Below are positions 17,369-24,756 of a stretch of 33,598 nucleotides of DNA, piece by piece (within the stretch, counting starts at the first letter, position 1; the number at the start of each line of letters is the position of its first letter). Below the pieces are notes generated by a model, which had not been told where the DNA came from, searched no databases, and was given only the letters and a program-made list of their open reading frames with translations. Source of the stretch: a virus; IMG/VR virus record IMGVR_UViG_3300009506_000126, positions 1 to 33,598 of that record; one strand, given 5' to 3'. The translations under genes and the position numbers were made by a program.

Positions 17369-17391
17369 GTTTTCCTCGTTTTGCCTTCAGC

Positions 17392-17435
17392 GAGGGATGG
17401 GAACCCACGCGACCCCGCGAGGGTTCCGCTCCCTC
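17392..17435 (-). terminator. Long hairpin directly downstream of the capsid gene
   Basis: Nested stem: GAGGGA (17392-17397) with TCCCTC (17430-17435), GGAACCC (17400-17406) with GGGTTCC (17421-17427), and CGCG (17408-17411) with CGCG (17416-17419), loop ACCC. That gives 17 base pairs in 44 nt, 6 nt after the capsid stop codon on the minus strand. No U-tract follows, so it is more likely a partial terminator, RNase site or 3'-end stabiliser for capsid mRNA. Confidence 0.5.
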
Positions 17436-17441
17436 AGTGTC

Positions 17442-18311
17442 TTACGTCTCGTCGTGCTTGACGCGCACCACGCCGTAGGGGTCCATGCGAGTTGCGCCAA
17501 TTCGCATCTCGTAGAACACCTGCGTCGAGTAGCGCTTCGTCGGCAGGCGGTCGATCTCGCCACGGGGGTTGATCCCAATGGCGAGCTTCATCGAGTCGCG
17601 TTGCCACGCGAAGCTGTCTCGCACGTCGTTGCCGTCGATCGCGCCACGCTCGCCACGAATGAACGTGAAGCCCAGCAGGGTGTTGACTTGACCAGCGACG
17701 AGCGCCCGGACGCTGTTGTAGTCGATGCTCTTCACCTCGTTTTGGTTGAGCAGGGACTCGATCCCGCTCGCGGAGGTGTAGAAGAACCGGTCGTCCTCCG
17801 GCACTTCCGCCTGGTCGAGTCGGCGCTTGGCCTCGATGACCTGCTCGATCTGGAGATTGAGCGGACCCGCGACCACCGCGACCTCCCGGTCTGCCGGGAA
17901 GGGCTCGGTGCCGGTGCCAGTCTGGCCCGTTGCCGCCGTGGCTGCGAAGGCTTCGAGGATGACATCGTCCATCGTACGCCCTGCGGCCATTGCGAACGCC
18001 TGCGTGTAGGCGTTGGTCGGGTCGTTGAGCACCTGGACCTTGTCGTCCGAATCGACGAGGTCGGCTACGTCCCATGACTCCAGCGTCACCATGCGCCGCG
18101 TGTGCGGCGTGTCGGTGTACTCGGTGTCGCCGTGGCGACTCGTGCGCTTGCTCATCGTGGTCGCGTTGAGCTGGTCGTAGTAGGCCCGGTCGCCGACGAC
18201 GCTTGGATCTACGCTGACCGCTCCCCGCAGCCGCGACATCTTCTGTTGTGCGAGATGCGTGATTCCGTCCGTGAATTGCTGGACGAAATGCTGGTCTACT
18301 GTTGCGGACAT
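17442..18311 (-). CDS. Major capsid protein
   Basis: 289 aa. It matches the pattern of the podophage-type capsid family (Phage_capsid_2-like, HK97 fold expected). It begins MSATVDQHFVQQFTDGITHLAQ then QKMSRLRGAVSVDPSVVGDRAYYDQL, followed by a TPHTRRMVTLESWDVADLVDSDDK segment and FAMAAGRTMDDVILEAFAATAATG ('a..R..Dd.ii.a..g.a.tG'). The C-terminal part has FYTSASGIESLLN and the final DPYGVVRVKHDET. It is preceded by scaffold and 125-aa genes and followed by the hairpin at 17392. The Shine-Dalgarno GGAGGGG is 8 nt before the ATG and is partly inside a hairpin (18319-18353). Confidence 0.92.
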   Translation of the reverse strand: MSATVDQHFVQQFTDGITHLAQQKMSRLRGAVSVDPSVVGDRAYYDQLNATTMSKRTSRHGDTEYTDTPHTRRMVTLESWDVADLVDSDDKVQVLNDPTNAYTQAFAMAAGRTMDDVILEAFAATAATGQTGTGTEPFPADREVAVVAGPLNLQIEQVIEAKRRLDQAEVPEDDRFFYTSASGIESLLNQNEVKSIDYNSVRALVAGQVNTLLGFTFIRGERGAIDGNDVRDSFAWQRDSMKLAIGINPRGEIDRLPTKRYSTQVFYEMRIGATRMDPYGVVRVKHDET

Positions 18312-18318
18312 CGAAATG

Positions 18319-18353
18319 CCCCTCCATTCATTGGCTTCAATGAGTCGAAGGGG
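18319..18353 (-). promoter_or_regulatory. Hairpin overlapping the capsid-gene ribosome binding site
   Basis: On the minus strand the outer stem CCCCT/AGGGG (18349-18353 with 18319-18323) includes most of the capsid Shine-Dalgarno, and an inner TCATTG/CAATGA stem has a 4-nt loop. It could modulate capsid translation or protect the mRNA 5' end. The stems are short, so this is tentative. Confidence 0.35.
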
Positions 18354-18418
18354 TTGCCCGCGAACGGACCCTTTCTTGCCTGACCGTCAGACCGCCGACC
18401 CTACTTTCGGGCGAGCAG

Positions 18419-18444
18419 CCGGACTCCGTGTGGGAGTTACCCGG
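18419..18444 (-). other. Hairpin over the stop codon of the 125-aa gene
   Basis: CCGG-ACTCC (18419-18427) pairs with GGAGT and CCGG (18433-18444, two unpaired bases), so the stop codon at 18437-18439 lies in the structure. Together with the three other gap hairpins it isolates the capsid cistron. Confidence 0.4.
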
Positions 18445-18814
18445 CGGTTTTCTTTCGTCGACCTCCCTTCTTGCGGAGAATTGTCGAGGAACTGGTCTCG
18501 GAGGGAGCCCGATCGGGCACCGCGGTAGGCGCCTCGACGGCAGGCGGTGGCACTGGGTTGCGGATTTCGACGACGGCTTTCGCCATCTCGATGATCTGCG
18601 GGAGTCGTGTCTCCGGGCGTGAGGCCGAGAGGGACTCGATGAGTGCGATGCGGAAGTCCGCGTCGCTCTCCATGATGAACTCGACAGCCGGGGGAATTCC
18701 CAGCTTGAGGATCTGGATGTCGTTTACGGAGCCCGCACGTCGTGTGAGCGCGAGGCGCGCAGCCACCGCGTACGCGCGATCCTCTGGGTCGAGTAGGACT
18801 TTCTCGCCGATCAT
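18437..18814 (-). CDS. Small protein of unknown function between scaffold and capsid genes
   Basis: 125 aa. The N-terminal ~85 residues are predicted helical (YAVAARLALTRRAGSVNDIQ; FIMESDADFRIALIES), followed by a Pro/Ala/Val linker (NPVPPPAVEAPTAVP) and a strongly basic end (RKKGGRRKKTAG). The start ATG overlaps the scaffold stop by 4 nt (ATGA). The basic tail could contact DNA or the acidic inner capsid surface. It may be a head accessory or minor scaffold partner. Family not recognised. Confidence 0.7.
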   Translation of the reverse strand: MIGEKVLLDPEDRAYAVAARLALTRRAGSVNDIQILKLGIPPAVEFIMESDADFRIALIESLSASRPETRLPQIIEMAKAVVEIRNPVPPPAVEAPTAVPDRAPSETSSSTILRKKGGRRKKTAG

Positions 18815-19695
18815 CCCCCACCCCCTGCTGCCTTCATAGCGTACAGATCATTTCGCCTTTGTACAGCCCTCGCGTGTCCGGGATCGTCCACGTTGTAGAG
18901 GGCCTGCTGGAACTCGCTGTCTCCTTCGAGCTTGGCGAGCTCCTGCGCGGCCTCCTGCGGTGTCATCGTCATCCGCTTGCGGTCGCCGACACCGTGGATG
19001 TTGTGCTCCTCGTAATCCTCTCCCACCTTGGCCATCGCGCGTACGAAGGCGGGATGGACGCCGAGCATGGTGCCATCGGCCAGTCGGGTCGTGGCGATCA
19101 TCGTCTTGTTCTCGCCGAAGAGCACGTCGAGGGCCACGTTGGCGCCGCGGATCTTGGCGTCGTAGGCGCTGCCCCACTCGCGCTTGAGGATCTTCTGGGC
19201 TTCGGCTTTGGCGTTCTGGGCGTTGGACAGCTCGCTCTGGAAGCGCTCGCCCTGGTGGCTTACGAAGGCCTGGCCGACCTTTGCGACCTGCTCGGGGGTG
19301 AGTCCGGCCTCATGCATCACGCCGAGCATCTGGCTCTCGAATTCAGCGTCCCGCTCGAAGCCTTCCGGCACCTCGACGGCTGTGTCGAAGTTGTAGCCAT
19401 CGGGCTTCTCGGGCACGCCGATCGCCTTGCGATAGCGCGCCCACTCCTCGGCGCTCGCGTCCTTGCCGGGTACGCGGGTGCCCTGGCGAGACATCGCGGC
19501 CTCCAGCTCCAGGTAGCCGCGACCCAGCGAGGTCGGGTCGGCGAACTTCGACAGGCCCGGATGGCCACGCACGTCGCCGTCGAGCTGATCGGTCCAGTGT
19601 CCCTTGGGCTCGGGCGGCGGCGGCGGCTCGGGCGGTGCGGGCGGATCAGCGGGCGGATCGGCAGGCGGGTTGGGAGGCTGCGGCGGTTCGGACAT
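18811..19695 (-). CDS. Scaffolding protein
   Basis: 294 aa. The N-terminal 33 residues are a Pro-rich low-complexity tail (PPADPPADPPAPPEPP). Then come KGHWTDQL, a helix-rich acidic body with PEKPDGYNFD and EGFERDAEFESQMLGVMHEAGLT-type segments, and a C-terminal charged helix ending RRNDLYAMKAAGGGG. The 'lp..pe.Y.f' plus 'f...ah..glt..Q......~~' layout is typical of podophage scaffolds, and it sits between portal and capsid genes. It guides procapsid assembly and is lost on maturation. GAGGAG lies 9 nt before the ATG. An upstream Bbp19-like gene ends 6 nt before the start. Confidence 0.85.
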   Translation of the reverse strand: MSEPPQPPNPPADPPADPPAPPEPPPPPEPKGHWTDQLDGDVRGHPGLSKFADPTSLGRGYLELEAAMSRQGTRVPGKDASAEEWARYRKAIGVPEKPDGYNFDTAVEVPEGFERDAEFESQMLGVMHEAGLTPEQVAKVGQAFVSHQGERFQSELSNAQNAKAEAQKILKREWGSAYDAKIRGANVALDVLFGENKTMIATTRLADGTMLGVHPAFVRAMAKVGEDYEEHNIHGVGDRKRMTMTPQEAAQELAKLEGDSEFQQALYNVDDPGHARAVQRRNDLYAMKAAGGGG

Positions 19696-19701
19696 GGGGG
19701 G

Positions 19702-19986
19702 TTACTCCTCAAGTTGTCTGCGGTGCTGGTCCATGACGCGGTCGAGGTCTTGGTTGGTGATCTTGAGAATCTGGTGGATGTGGAGCACGACCCAGCGCCG
19801 TCCACAGAGATTGGCGGTGGTCAGCGGATCCTCATGGAAGAGGTCCTTGTTCCAGCCGCACTGGTCCATGAGATCGGCGAGTACGGCCTCGCCCTCTGGC
19901 GTCGTGAAGACGCGGCGGTAGGCATCCCGCCTCCGCAGACCAAAGTCGAACAGCTTTTTCGCGTTGAGCTTTGCCGTGGCACCCAC
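19702..19986 (-). CDS. Bbp19-like small phage protein
   Basis: 94 aa from GTG at 19986. It contains FDFGLRRRDAYRRVFTTPEGEAVLADLMDQCGWNKDLFHEDP in pieces: the YRRVFTTPEGEAVLADL stretch is the hallmark of small Bbp19-type proteins found between portal and scaffold genes in podophages. The end is helical and charged (LDRVMDQHRRQLEE). Function is unknown, probably head assembly. The start lies 3 nt after the portal stop. An ATG at 19990 is out of frame and reads a short unlikely peptide, so I kept the GTG. Confidence 0.8.
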   Translation of the reverse strand: MGATAKLNAKKLFDFGLRRRDAYRRVFTTPEGEAVLADLMDQCGWNKDLFHEDPLTTANLCGRRWVVLHIHQILKITNQDLDRVMDQHRRQLEE

Positions 19987-19989
19987 CCA

Positions 19990-21627
19990 TCAGGCTGCTT
20001 GCGACATAAGTTGTGCCACGTTCACGCCGACATCGCCAGCGGCCTTGGCCATTTGCGCGGCTTCGTCCATCTGTTGCGCGGCTGCGGCCTGCTGCGCGCG
20101 TGCGCTGCGAAGCGCGTCACGGTCGCGGTCCGAGCGCAGAATCCCGATCGGAGCGCCGCGGGCCTCGTGGATGATCTTGAGACTGGCGTCGGGATCGAGT
20201 CCGTCGATGATCTGCGGGACGCCCATCTCGGCAATCGCCGCTGCGCTCTGCCAGACCTCCATCGTGGCGCGTGCCTCGGGGAGCCGTTGGCTGCGGAGCA
20301 CTGGGCTGTTGTACTGGATCTCGAAGTCGCGGCCCTGCAGGATGCGCGGTACGGGCGGGAGCTTGCGCTGGCGCAGCATGATGTAGAACTGGCGCTGGAC
20401 CATCGGATCGAGCAGCTCGACCTTGAGCCGCGAAAGCATCGGTGCCATCATGCGCTGCGCTTCCGCTGACAATTCAAGCACTTGCGTCGCCGTCATGCGC
20501 GGGTCGCGGAAGAGCTGCATGAGGGTGGCAAAGAAGGTCTCGCGCACGCTCTGACGCACGTCGTTGATGATCTCTTGCGTGATCGGGAAGATCGTGCCGG
20601 TCGGAAGCGTCCCGATTGGGTTGCCGCGCGAGCGGATCATCAGGTCCTCACGGACGATATTGACCGATCCCGGCGAGGTCACGATCTGGGTCAGCACGCC
20701 ATCGTCGGGCGAGGTGAGCGGCGGGTCCGCGGCCTTCTGGCCCATCGCGAGTACCGTCCGCATCATCTCGTTGAGCATCATGCCATCCGAGAGCGCGGTC
20801 ATGCCGGGGCCGCGCCCGTAGGTCTCTCCGGCCTCTCGGCTCCAGCGCGCGACGTGGATCGGCAGCTCGAAGTAGCCGCCTTCCGAGAGGATCTCGTTGT
20901 CTTCGAGCATCACGTAGACGCTGCGCCAGGGCTTCCGGGAAGAAGGGAGAAGGCCCGGCTGGGTGCTCGGATCGTCGACGCGGTGGACGAGGTGGACGAA
21001 GTTGAACTTCTCTCCCGGCGATCTGGCGACCGCCTCGTTGAGCTTGCGGCTCCTGGTGACGTGGTTCGACCCCTCGCCCCAGGCGAGCGCGGCCTGGCGC
21101 GCGGAGAACTCGAACGAGCGCGCGACCACGTCGACCACGCCCAGGTGGTTCTCCTCGAAGTAGATCTCCTGAAGCGGACGCGCCGAGAAGTGGGTGTAGT
21201 CGCCCATGTCGACGGTCATCATCGCGGAGGTGCCGAAACCCCCGATGTCGTAGAAGATTTCGGCCATGTTGACCGAGAAGCTCGCCTTGGGGAGCGCGAA
21301 GGCCCGGCGCATGCGCTTGGTGACTTCCTCGAACCACTCGATCGAGTCGCGGTCCTCGCGCAGCTCGTCGTCGGCGGGAACCACCGAGAACCACGGGGTC
21401 GAGGGGTCGGCGAGGAGGCCCTGGAGTCCGCCCGCGAGCTGGACGTTGGCCTGCTTCGCGGTCGTATCGAGGATGTCGACCGTGCGCCGCCGCGGTGACG
21501 ACCGGGTCGTGAAGTCCCGGCGTCCGAAGAGGTTGTCCGCGCAGGCCTGCCACTCGCTCTCGAACCAGGAGCGGTCGCCGGTCATCGAGTCGAATCGGTC
21601 GAGCACGTCCTTGGCGGTTTCGAGCAT
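19990..21627 (-). CDS. Portal (head-to-tail connector) protein
   Basis: 545 aa. This is the podophage connector family (T7 gp8-type, Head-tail_con). The N-terminus has RSWFESEWQACADNLFGRRDF and DTTAKQANVQLAGGLQGLLADPSTPWF, matching 'l.R..w..~w.ei...~~P.r.....~~~~ds~g~~a~~~LaagL.~~L~~P~~~WF'. Mid-protein motifs include SFSVNMAEIFYDIGGFGTSAM and the GRGPGMTALSDGMMLNEMMRT stretch ('yGrgpg..al.d...LN.~'). The C-terminus is Ala/Gln-rich helical (QQAAAAQQMDEAAQMAK). It forms the dodecameric packaging and ejection ring. The start ATG at 21627 follows the previous stop by 1 nt. Confidence 0.93.
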   Translation of the reverse strand: MLETAKDVLDRFDSMTGDRSWFESEWQACADNLFGRRDFTTRSSPRRRTVDILDTTAKQANVQLAGGLQGLLADPSTPWFSVVPADDELREDRDSIEWFEEVTKRMRRAFALPKASFSVNMAEIFYDIGGFGTSAMMTVDMGDYTHFSARPLQEIYFEENHLGVVDVVARSFEFSARQAALAWGEGSNHVTRSRKLNEAVARSPGEKFNFVHLVHRVDDPSTQPGLLPSSRKPWRSVYVMLEDNEILSEGGYFELPIHVARWSREAGETYGRGPGMTALSDGMMLNEMMRTVLAMGQKAADPPLTSPDDGVLTQIVTSPGSVNIVREDLMIRSRGNPIGTLPTGTIFPITQEIINDVRQSVRETFFATLMQLFRDPRMTATQVLELSAEAQRMMAPMLSRLKVELLDPMVQRQFYIMLRQRKLPPVPRILQGRDFEIQYNSPVLRSQRLPEARATMEVWQSAAAIAEMGVPQIIDGLDPDASLKIIHEARGAPIGILRSDRDRDALRSARAQQAAAAQQMDEAAQMAKAAGDVGVNVAQLMSQAA

Positions 21628-21628
21628 C

Positions 21629-21904
21629 CTACTCGCCCACCAGGGTCATCTGCTTGGCCTCGCCGCCGAGCGTCATCGACGCTCCGACCTTGCTCTGGTC
21701 GAGCGTCTCACCCTCTCCCGAGATCAGGGTGAAGAAGCCGCGGCGGCGGGCGGCATCGAGCACCGCCTGGTCGGCCTTGTCGACGTTGGTCTTGGGCATC
21801 GGGAAGTCCTGCGCCTCGGGCTTGTTGAGCACGGAGGCCGTGATCGTCGCTGCGGTCCCAATGAAACCGAGAATCGCAGGCAGAGCGGGAACCACGGGGG
21901 CCAT
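21629..21904 (-). CDS. Small hydrophobic phage protein upstream of portal
   Basis: 91 aa. A hydrophobic N-terminal segment (residues ~3-25, VVPALPAILGFIGTAATITASVL) is followed by Pro-rich linker and an A-A-R-R-R-GFFTLISGEGET segment, like the 'RrG...Tiltg' motif of small proteins that recur between terminase and portal genes in podophages. Function unknown. A structural or packaging-accessory role is inferred from location. It lies between the 59-aa ORF and portal with spacings of 1 nt on each side. Confidence 0.7.
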   Translation of the reverse strand: MAPVVPALPAILGFIGTAATITASVLNKPEAQDFPMPKTNVDKADQAVLDAARRRGFFTLISGEGETLDQSKVGASMTLGGEAKQMTLVGE

Positions 21905-21905
21905 C

Positions 21906-22085
21906 TTAGGATCCTCCGATCAGGAGCGTGGTCCCGACGAGTCCCGTGTCGTCGATCCGCGGCTGACTGCCACGCGCGCGGATCTTTCCCGTAGCGGCGC
22001 GTTCGAGCGCGAGCGCTTCGAGCAGGATGGATGGCTTGGGACGGGTGTCCGCGATGGGCCTCGGCACTTTCGGGGCGCTGTTCAT
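21906..22085 (-). CDS. 59-aa small protein between terminase and portal genes
   Basis: Read by hand. ATG at 22085 has GAGG 6 nt upstream, and the stop TAA is at 21906-21908. The protein begins MNSAPKVPRPIADTRPK, has a helical middle (LLEALALERAAT) and ends LVGTTLLIGGS. The ending resembles the 'ttLlG' ends of tiny proteins at this location in related phages. Coding evidence is the tight packing (8 nt after the TerL stop, 1 nt before the next ATG), a good ribosome site and G/C-ending codons. Function unknown. Confidence 0.7.
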   Translation of the reverse strand: MNSAPKVPRPIADTRPKPSILLEALALERAATGKIRARGSQPRIDDTGLVGTTLLIGGS

Positions 22086-22093
22086 GTTCCTCG

Positions 22094-23527
22094 TTAGTGC
22101 CTGGAGGAGAGCCCGTAGGGGTCGAGCACATTGTAGGAGACGGCGCGGCCCTGTTGCAATCGCGTCGGTTCGGTGCGGAATCCCCGGACCATCATGGCGC
22201 CGATCCGAGTCGCATCCAGCAGGTCGTCGAACTTGGGGACGATCAAACCTTCCTTGCGATGGTAGGTCCGATACTCCTCGAACCAGGCGTGACAGTGGGC
22301 GAAGACGCGAAAGCGGCCCGATCCCATTCGCTCGTCGAGCATGATGATGCCCGGCTCCACGTTGTAGCCGCCATCCGGGAAGGTCGCGTGCTCGGTGTAC
22401 ATTCGCACGCCCTTCTGGCGATAGAGGTCCGCGTAGCTCTCTCCTGAGCCATCCCGCTTGTAGGCGTCGTGGGGATAGAAGCAGGGAATCCAGTCGGGCC
22501 GCATTCGGATCGCGTCCGCGTGGATCGCGACGCGCACGTCGTCGTTCTTGTAGGTGTCGGTCAGGTAGAGGACGTCGCTGTCGCGGTCGTGGGCCAGGAA
22601 GGCGACTGCCGTGGGATGATCGCCGTAGCCGAGGTCCATGCCATTTCCACGCGCGAAGTGGGCGGGGATCTCGAAGGGCTCGCAGGCCAGCTCCGATTCG
22701 AGGTGCGTAAAGACGCGCCCCGAGCCGAGCATCGGCACGCCTTTGGTGCGCGCTTCCCGCTCGTGGGGCGGGTAGTTCTGGATGATCTCAGCGCGGCGCG
22801 ACTCCGGGATGTGGTGGGCCTCGTCAATCGACATCATCACCCACCAGCGCTGCTCGCTCGTGGGCTCCGGGTAGAAGAGCCGGACGACCTCGCTCATGCC
22901 TTCGAGTGGTGTGAAGGTGATGATGATGTGGCCCGCGGTGTTGGTGACACGCGCCAGGCACGCGGTGTGGATCTTGGCGGGCGGCTCCTCATCGAGCCAG
23001 ATGAAGTCGATCTCGTCGGACTCGAAGGTGCCGAGCTTCATTTCGTAGCTCTTGAAGACGAGCCGGGAGATGTCGCCGCTGACGTGCTTGATGAGCACGT
23101 AGTCGACCAGGCCAGAGATGGCACGGTTCATGACGGGCCTCTCGGCGATCGCGTCCTTCGGGATCATGCCGGTTCCCCAGTTGGGCTCCTCGCCGAGCAG
23201 CATCACCTGGACGCGCTCGCGGGTGGCCTTGTTGGAGACGCCCGAGGCCCAACAGCGGATACCCGTCTCGTAGCGGTGGCCCTCCCACCAGGGCGGGTAG
23301 CGCCCGGTCAGGTGGCACTGGGTCTCGAAGCCGCCCGCGTAGGTCTTGCCGAGCTGGTTTCCGGCCATGAAGAGCCGGAAGCGCTTGTGGGCCCCCATCT
23401 GGTGGAAGAGGAGTTGCTTTTCGTGGGGGTTATAGGTCTTCGCTTTCTGGAACTGGAGATCCCGAATCGAGCGCGCGGCTTCGCGGAGCGCGTCGATCCC
23501 CCGATGCGGGTCCAGGTTCAATCCCAC
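22094..23527 (-). CDS. Terminase large subunit
   Basis: 477 aa from GTG at 23527 (GAGGGG 13 nt upstream). The open frame extends further upstream, but that part reads as antisense-like Ser/Arg sequence inside terS. ATPase motifs: Walker A AGNQLGKT (residues 55-62), Walker B FIWLDEE (175-181) and the coupling ITFTPLEG (about 203-210). Nuclease acidic residues are visible: Asp298 in GMDLGYGDHPTA, Asp354 in YPHDAY, and Asp434/435/438 in KFDDLLDATRIG. The PY.pheKQ..FH opening is of T7/Terminase_6 style. It cuts concatemers and pumps DNA into procapsids through the portal. It overlaps terS by 98 nt, unusually long. A TTG two codons later is an alternative start. Confidence 0.93.
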   Translation of the reverse strand: MGLNLDPHRGIDALREAARSIRDLQFQKAKTYNPHEKQLLFHQMGAHKRFRLFMAGNQLGKTYAGGFETQCHLTGRYPPWWEGHRYETGIRCWASGVSNKATRERVQVMLLGEEPNWGTGMIPKDAIAERPVMNRAISGLVDYVLIKHVSGDISRLVFKSYEMKLGTFESDEIDFIWLDEEPPAKIHTACLARVTNTAGHIIITFTPLEGMSEVVRLFYPEPTSEQRWWVMMSIDEAHHIPESRRAEIIQNYPPHEREARTKGVPMLGSGRVFTHLESELACEPFEIPAHFARGNGMDLGYGDHPTAVAFLAHDRDSDVLYLTDTYKNDDVRVAIHADAIRMRPDWIPCFYPHDAYKRDGSGESYADLYRQKGVRMYTEHATFPDGGYNVEPGIIMLDERMGSGRFRVFAHCHAWFEEYRTYHRKEGLIVPKFDDLLDATRIGAMMVRGFRTEPTRLQQGRAVSYNVLDPYGLSSRH

Positions 23528-24077
23528 AGGCGCGCGCAAGCCCCTCGATGTCGATTTCGAGGCCTGGGATCTTCTTGACCGCCCTTTCGATGTAGGCAAG
23601 TACCTGCTCCGGTCCCATGTCGTCCAGCTCGTCGATCTTGCGGCTGCGGCTTTCCCGCTTCTGGACGAACATATCATGCTCTTCGGAGCCAATCAGCTCC
23701 AGCGCGCGGTTGCTCGCTGTGAGCCCGCCCTTGAGCGTCCGGCCCAGATGCATGTTGGTCTTCAGCTCTTCCAGAATCTCGCGTTTGCCCATCACGTTGT
23801 CGTCGAGCATGCGATTGGCGCGTTCGAGCTTGAGCCAGGCGATCCGGGCCTTGACCTCGGGCTTGGCGGCGTACTTCTGACCCTGGCCCTTGGCGTTGGT
23901 GGAATTGGTCTTTCCTCCCGAGAGGATGTAGGCGTCCGTGACCGAGGCGCCCGCCAGCGCACGGTACTGAGCGAACAGCTCGCTTCGCGCGTTCGCGAGC
24001 GGCTCCGAGCCGTCTTCGGCGGCCCGATTTCGCGCGGCCTTGGGAGTGCGCGCGGCTGGTTGTGCGGTGCGTGCCAC
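23430..24077 (-). CDS. Terminase small subunit
   Basis: 215 aa from GTG at 24077, immediately upstream of terL and first gene of the minus-strand operon. The N-terminus is Ala/Arg-rich. Residues ~36-66 (FAQYRALAGASVTDAYILSGGKTNSTNAKGQGQKYAAKPEV, in parts) resemble the helix-turn-helix of small terminases, which ends 'a..Ay~~aG~~~~~a~~~a~~ll~~p~V~~RI'. KARIAWLKLERANRMLDDNVMGKREILEEL fits the central oligomerisation helices. It recognises packaging sites. No leader is visible: a TATAAT lies only 7 nt upstream. The C-terminal 30 residues lie in the overlap with terL. Confidence 0.85.
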   Translation of the reverse strand: MARTAQPAARTPKAARNRAAEDGSEPLANARSELFAQYRALAGASVTDAYILSGGKTNSTNAKGQGQKYAAKPEVKARIAWLKLERANRMLDDNVMGKREILEELKTNMHLGRTLKGGLTASNRALELIGSEEHDMFVQKRESRSRKIDELDDMGPEQVLAYIERAVKKIPGLEIDIEGLARACGIEPGPASGDRRAPRSRALDSGSPVPESEDL

Positions 24078-24083
24078 GCCCGG

Positions 24084-24089
24084 TATTAT
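24084..24089 (-). promoter_or_regulatory. TATAAT box upstream of terS
   Basis: On the minus strand TATAAT ends 6 nt before the terS GTG, inside the short divergent region. I see no good -35 element at the expected spacing. If it is a true -10, the terS mRNA would be nearly leaderless. Single-motif evidence, so weak. Confidence 0.3.
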
Positions 24090-24117
24090 AACGGCACGCC
24101 CTCCGCGTGAGACGACC

Positions 24118-24756
24118 TTGCCGCGAGAGCCGATTCCCGAAGATTCTGTCAGCTACCAGCTCCATCCCGACAGCTACGAGCCCGTCGAGACGGGTGGCCG
24201 CTGGTTCAACATGCCGGGTCGCCATCCCGTGACGGGCCAGGTCTTCAACGAGGACCAGGCAGTCGATTTCGCGCTCGAAAACGGGCTGCTTGGAATCGGC
24301 TACGACTCCGTCGACCAGGCCGTGCAGGCCGCGGTCACGCGCGCCGAGCTGGGCGACGAGAATCCACTCGTCGCGAATCGACGCGAGCTGCCCTTCAATC
24401 CCGGTGGACGCGCACTCGACGGGTTCCTGTATCCCGAGCTGGACACCCCGCTGATGGAGACCGCGATCGTAAGATCGGGCCGAGATCGCGAGATGCAGTC
24501 GAACTTCGAGAAAGGCGTGATCCAGCGCGCGATCGCGCGACCGCCCGAAGAGGTGCAGACGATCCTTGGCGAGCACTGGCTCGACGTGGCGAACGACGCG
24601 ATGAAGACGCTGATCGGGGAGGCTCCGCTCTATCCCGCGCGCGCTCCAGGAAGCGAGCAGAGCTACACGTTCGAGCGCTTCGACGCGAGCGGACGCCGCC
24701 TGCTGCGCTACTCGGACCGGCCCGAGCCGCAGCCCGGCGAGCAGAGGATTCCCTGA
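24118..24756 (+). CDS. Unknown protein with virion-type 'GRHPVTGQ' segment, divergent to terminase
   Basis: 212 aa if started at TTG 24118 (a GAG lies 7 nt upstream). The frame is open from 24040, but that would overlap terS, and ATG 24208 would remove the best motif. Residues ~31-75 include GGRWFNMPGRHPVTGQVFNEDQA then YDSVDQAVQAAVTRAEL, resembling segments found in phage internal virion proteins ('gWyNiP...gGk..t.eeA......g..f.sfdSv.eA...A..rs'). The rest is charged and has no recognised catalytic motif. It is co-transcribed with the next gene (TGATG). The likely role is a virion or ejection accessory, inferred only from that segment. Confidence 0.65.
   Translation: MPREPIPEDSVSYQLHPDSYEPVETGGRWFNMPGRHPVTGQVFNEDQAVDFALENGLLGIGYDSVDQAVQAAVTRAELGDENPLVANRRELPFNPGGRALDGFLYPELDTPLMETAIVRSGRDREMQSNFEKGVIQRAIARPPEEVQTILGEHWLDVANDAMKTLIGEAPLYPARAPGSEQSYTFERFDASGRRLLRYSDRPEPQPGEQRIP

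Noticed and set aside
18859-20469. Plus-strand 536-aa open frame across scaffold and portal
   Set aside because: It spans two recognised minus-strand genes and has antisense-like composition.
22469-23578. Plus-strand 369-aa open frame
   Set aside because: Antisense to terL; ATPase and nuclease motifs are on the minus strand.
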